Origin: Dongia_B soli
Lineage (GTDB): Bacteria; Pseudomonadota; Alphaproteobacteria; Dongiales; Dongiaceae
Reading direction: 5' to 3'
Assembly: GCF_034044715.1 (NCBI RefSeq)
Contig: NZ_JAXCLW010000007.1
Coordinates: 62,001 to 126,000, forward strand
DNA: 64,000 nt
Part shown: positions 63,001-64,000 of the stretch, piece after piece
Layout: the number at the start of each line of letters is the position of its first letter
Position numbering within the stretch: position 1 is the first letter of the stretch
Translations under genes and position numbers: made by a program
Notes under the pieces: model-generated
What the model saw: only the letters and a program-made list of their open reading frames with translations
What the model was told of the DNA's origin: nothing
The model's database searches: none

Positions 63001-64000
63001 TCGGTGGCGATCGATACGTCGAACCTGCCGCAGATCAAGTCGGATGGGCATAACGTTCAGTACGAACTGAGCGCTGATGGCCATACGCTGACCGGCTACA
63101 TCACCTATGAATCCGAAGGCCACACCTCACGAGTAGATGTCCTCACGCTCGCCATCGACGGTGATGGCAGCGAGGCGACCTTTACCCTGTTGGCCCCGAT
63201 CGATCATCCGGATCATGGCCAGACGGGCAGCTTGGAAGACAATTCCACGCTGAACTTCGGCTATACCGTCACTGATGGCGACGGCGACAAGGCGAGCGGC
63301 CAGATCGCTGTCACGGTCAATGACGACACGCCGACGGCTTCCTGTGTGGAAGCACCGGTGGTCAAGGAACCGACCGATGGCGGCCAGACCGGCCATGACA
63401 CCTACACCATCGATACCGCTCATTACGACGCGCAGAGCGGCAACAATACCGAGGGCACGCTGCACATCTCGGCTGGTTATGTCGATGCTAACGGCAATTA
63501 TGTGACGTCATTGCCGGGTCATGACGGCGACGCGGCCAGCGTCAACGTCAATGGCGACAGCGGCAACGCCTATGGCGGCACCACCGGTTTCGGTGCCAGT
63601 TCAGGTATCGATGGCGACGGTCAGGAACGCTTCGACGAGGTCAATTACCTCGGCGACAGCCACAGCCAGACCTCGGAAGCACTTGTCATCTCCTTGGCCC
63701 AGGATGGCAAGGTGGCGACCAGCGCGACGGTCAACCTCGCCGAGTTCTACCCGAATGAAAGCAATATCGGCGATGAACAGGGTGCCTACCGCCTCTACCT
63801 GAACGGCCAGCCGGTCAGCGACTGGATCAGCTTCACGGCGGAAAATGGTAACGGCTCCCTGGCGCTGACCATCAACGGTCCGGCCAGCGGCTTCGACCAG
63901 ATCGTCTTTGCCGGCCTGCCGGCAACCTCCAACCCGAATGGCGATCAGGGCGGTTCGGATAGCAGCGATTTCAGCATCCACGACGCGACCTTCAATGTCG
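54052..64000 (+). CDS. Giant repetitive type I secreted adhesin, at least 3316 residues, 3' end outside window
   Basis: The plus-strand frame opened by ATG 54052 (AAGGAG upstream) stays open to the edge. No signal peptide. Residues 45-140 form an N-terminal module (VAFPDGQNIVRVQV, EGNLAIKVGDRTIILQGY, DVASVVAATDPNLD), followed by TAAG (147-150) and a Gly-rich linker. From residue 200 come Ig-like/DUF5801-type repeats: VDFGADNHGKFSI, SHGQDLHY, VVFTLTVD, NYKFELKDQLDH, ATDEDGDSIHLNNGQFEIHVKDDQP. Eight tight copies fill 883-2150, diverged ones follow to the edge. The protein is Asp/Asn/His-rich and probably Ca2+-binding. Eleven Cys, each soon after a DDxP junction, are unusual. The C-terminal RTX and secretion signal, and exporter genes, are not in view. 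Confidence 0.9.
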   Translation, partial: MATDSTIVPQTEASAGNDHQEFNPENVQLAQANTGGAEQPAAGAAPRADIPGVPNGSVNVAFPDGQNIVRVQVAPGETISIPFDGDLAAKFGEEGNLAIKVGDRTIILQGYAEANQEAGVTLKDESGDDIDVASVVAATDPNLDIQTAAGGTAGGGSAGGSGFFSPFANEGGIGGLGELGVLGQTELQYGLIEPDANILLQAVDTDPTLVSISFDFNGGVVNEDDLSAHHSHGQEGQESARGVDFSLDGDLLSRLGQNVGEGIWETGSRNGNDPFDTNDHENGSQTDSQDGVEDGVGSHSDNAVDGKGHPIDQDREPTTTKATVTVDFHDDTPGKVTFSNGVNVPVITQLQNQHLTSHGHELQYALLPAANGQGEMIVAYYTTDGVNHLVFTLGIEEASGATSPSTFHIDFTSYDAIDNLGASADVLNIGVPFFLSDSDGSVVAVPAGPNGLNFQYVDDAPELGHVHNVDGVPHNIVEANLTIGHDETAGNQHTKYQDSNGNQQKADDTTLSNHEVNSQVKPGLASNAEVAGHINSEFFKDGDPSKGFKADLVIGSAQMQLDVSFGADGKARGNEQAGKTIFAGDGDANAQAFEIYMQAPGATGAPDSGNQADAAQDHVRTNLTIDVNGEQVPVDAYQLDANTIIGISTDGQPVFVIHVDPTTGEVTLTQYHQMHNLDGSAANDPVHLQDENGNPLVHFRATDYDGDHADGQLDVSFIDDKPRVTEGSAEGNVAESALHDGNRDNPGQTAVATGSLKGTVDFGADKDGTFSLNLNKNGELTKGALESLTEQHLSSHGHELQYKMEDGKLVGYITDSHGNTHDVFTLEVKPNGDYTFTLENQLDHPAPGQDTKDIDLGKVIKATDSDGDSIVLKDGQLEIHVEDDKPVSTCRSEDGTVSESALWDGNREGPWQHASTTGSLKNTVDFGADNHGKFSIDFSAAQAVLGQQHLESHGQDLQYKLSDDGHTLIGFIGSPDHPHLVFTLTVDENGDYKFELKDQLDHAHYGKADDVIDIDFSGIIKATDEDGDSIHLNNGQFEIHVKDDQPVSTCRDVDGTVDESALSDGNRDNPWQTKVAYGHLAGTVDFGADNHGKFSLDLNQFTKQSLESQHLTSHGQELHYTMQGGTLVAFFYDHGQVHQVFTLTVDSEGNYKFELKDQLDHADHGRGDDVIDIDFSGIIKATDEDGDSIHLNNGQFEVHVKDDQPVATCNNVDGTVDESALSDGNKEGYWQHSWTAGSLKGTVDFGADNHGRFSIDLQAAQAVLGQQHLESHGQDLHYKMVGDTLVGYTGSPNNPHVVFTLTVDSDGNYKFELKDQLDHADHGRGDDVIDIDFSGIIKATDEDGDSIHLNNGQFEIHVKDDEPVSTCRDVDSSVDESALSDGNRDNPWQTKVAYGNLGGTVDFGADNHGKFSIDLGQSATQSLESQHLTSHGQELHYTMQGGTLVAFFYDHGQVHQVFTLTVDSDGNYKFELKDQLDHADHGRGDDVIDIDFSGIIKATDEDGDSTHLNNGQFEVHVKDDQPVATCNNIDGTVDESALSDGNRENYWQRTSTMGSLAGTVDFGADNHGKFSIDLSQFTKQSLESQHLTSHGQELHYTMDGGKLVAFFYDHGQVHQVFTLSVDSDGNYKFELKDQLDHADHGRGDDTIDIDFSGIIKATDEDGDSIHLNNGQFEVHVNDDQPIATCNSVDSTVDESALSDGNRDNPWQTKVAYGHLAGAVDFGADNHGKFSIDLGQSAKQSLESQHLTSHGQDLHYMVQNGVLIGYTGSSNHPNVIFTLSVDSDGDYKFELKDQLDHAHYGKADDVIDIDFSGIIQATDEDGDSTHLNNGQFEVHVKDDQPVATCNNIDGTVDESALSDGNRENYWQRTSTMGSLAGTVDFGADNHGKFSIDLGAAQSILGQQHLESHGQDLHYKLVGDTLVGYTGTSNNPHVVFTLTVDENGNYKFELKDQLDHKGPGNDNTIDLDFSGIITATDEDGDSIHLNNGQFEIHVRDDQPISTCRTVDGIVDESALWDGNRENNGQKSSTTGSLETTVDFGADNHGQFSIDIQAAQSSLGQQHLQSHGQDLHFMMLSDTLVGYTGLATNPHVVFTLTVDSDGGYKFELKDQLDHKGPGNDSTIDIDFSGIIKATDEDGDSIHLNNGQFEIHVKDDTPISTICVADHGGVTIDESAGLQENDKSGSVPSIFNQVANHDAPMGWAQSSGSVVNTTVSFGADDKGSESLTLGISTNGVDSGLTTTDGHHIYLFKEGDLVVGREDGANGKAAFALSMDASGKLTIVQYEPIHQNNPNDANDAVHINDGALQVTYTVTDGDGDKDSHTVNIGDTITFKDDGPSKFSVAFSGNDSTVDESALTTANPNDEKVTFHFDYQNNGGVGADGLQSVTFALNNPGLKTASGDVVHTQMVDGVLVGYTGNDPHANHVFTITDNHNGTYTFELDQPLQNNGAQNDQISLNLTATVTDGDGDSQSSTFTIKVNDDTPGTPCVVSSDPNFVLGEGRIDEDFLPTGNHDGDTNPDNVGVGGVIFPGSHYDDMGGTTVGGSVVVDYGADGPGGLSLTSLKVTSDAILGNTLLNVNIDPVTHAVTGTNNLKASDGTAIQLVFDGTTLTGYAGNQHDSAHAVFAFTLNANGTWSYTLLQGLDHPIDTSLSLGGIDTRPEDNLHFSFGVTATDKDGDAKTGYVNVNVDDDGPKAGDVTLGQVNEHSAAQDLGTVEHVFGGHYTAGADGLGNIQITGGNNANHGTLTIVNGHVYYTPPANVTGDQSYSFEYTVTDSDGDRDTGKITVGVKDNVPTITHQDPYPNDPNNGNGELTLSESHLSDGTQPDDGQLSKNGVFTIDTHGEGLGSIQINGTTVTDGSQIPGDKGTLVIDSITDNHNGTYSVAYHYTVTDNHLLSNPNDTFNQQFNITVKDASGDSASSTITVHVTDDAPKAGAPVTMTVDEDGLDAAHGHNGSAGIEDGPGDIGTVGTHATVALGINFGADGKGSVAIDTSNLPQIKSDGHNVQYELSADGHTLTGYITYESEGHTSRVDVLTLAIDGDGSEATFTLLAPIDHPDHGQTGSLEDNSTLNFGYTVTDGDGDKASGQIAVTVNDDTPTASCVEAPVVKEPTDGGQTGHDTYTIDTAHYDAQSGNNTEGTLHISAGYVDANGNYVTSLPGHDGDAASVNVNGDSGNAYGGTTGFGASSGIDGDGQERFDEVNYLGDSHSQTSEALVISLAQDGKVATSATVNLAEFYPNESNIGDEQGAYRLYLNGQPVSDWISFTAENGNGSLALTINGPASGFDQIVFAGLPATSNPNGDQGGSDSSDFSIHDATFNV
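56698..60501 (+). repeat. Eight tandem coding repeats of 157-160 residues
   Basis: Repeat starts, taken at the DDxP junction, are 56698, 57178, 57655, 58129, 58606, 59083, 59560 and 60031; lengths are 480, 477, 474, 477, 477, 477, 471 and 471 bp. Two sub-types alternate: one with GQQHLESHGQDL and a VGYTGSPNNPHV loop (first, third, seventh and eighth), the other with QSLESQHLTSHGQEL and VAFFYDHGQVHQV (second, fourth, fifth). The sixth is a hybrid. All preserve the reading frame. A diverged unit without the Cys precedes them (56194-56697). Confidence 0.9.

Noticed and set aside
1..64000. tRNA, rRNA, CRISPR arrays, transposases, phage genes
   Set aside because: Looked for T-loop-like motifs, repeat-spacer periodicity, DDE transposases and integrases; none was seen. 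The periodic DNA at 56698-60501 is coding repeat, not CRISPR.

Overview
The window reads as chromosome of a free-living, GC-rich Gram-negative bacterium, most likely an alphaproteobacterium near the Rhodospirillales. This rests on an AapJQMP amino acid importer, a TPP-riboswitch-controlled ThiBPQ importer, an HcnABC-type flavoprotein trio, a trimethylamine-dehydrogenase relative, a ribbon-helix-helix/PAS protein and very large type I secreted proteins. Coding density is high. I saw no tRNA, rRNA, CRISPR array, insertion sequence or prophage.

Layout. 1-2729 (minus): metC, hisI, modB and a partial modC packed nose to tail. 2886-7244 (plus): aapJQMP. 7222-12804 (minus): alaX, sseA, a double GNAT and an HcnA/HcnB/HcnC-like dehydrogenase, with an unusual repeat relay of start sites before the HcnB-like gene. 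13007-19422: a Cys-rich copper-storage-like protein, cysK, an M81 peptidase, a Nudix hydrolase, a covalent-FMN amine dehydrogenase relative and a PPOX flavoprotein. 19477-21837: an RTX protein with a beta-propeller. 22293-23578: an MFS transporter broken by an 8-bp tandem duplication. 23726-28724: a divergent acyl-CoA catabolic locus with a BetI-like TetR regulator and a palindromic operator. 28799-32829: signalling and hypothetical genes, including a degenerate GGDEF protein and a histidine kinase.

33036-36524 is a TPP riboswitch with thiBPQ. 36535-39184 is a LysR gene divergent from GST and PPOX genes. 39181-42842 holds a proline-rich peptide, an aminotransferase, an Fe(II) dioxygenase and a cysteine desulfurase. 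43122-44054 is a methyltransferase. 44351-50988 is a six-gene operon: PotBCA-like transporter without a binding protein, isochorismatase-type hydrolase, GH63-like glycosidase and PfkB kinase. It lies behind a 30-bp perfect palindrome. 51232-53674 holds a small adhesin-domain-like protein, a second isochorismatase-type hydrolase, a conserved hypothetical and an RHH-PAS regulator.

From 54052 to the window edge runs one open gene of at least 3316 codons. It encodes a giant repetitive type I secreted adhesin. It has a LapA-like TAAG/Gly-rich N-terminal region, eight near-identical repeats of 157-160 residues, and one cysteine after the DDxP junction of many repeats, which is odd for this class. 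This protein with its flanking genes, and the glycoside operon, are the most promising places for something undescribed.
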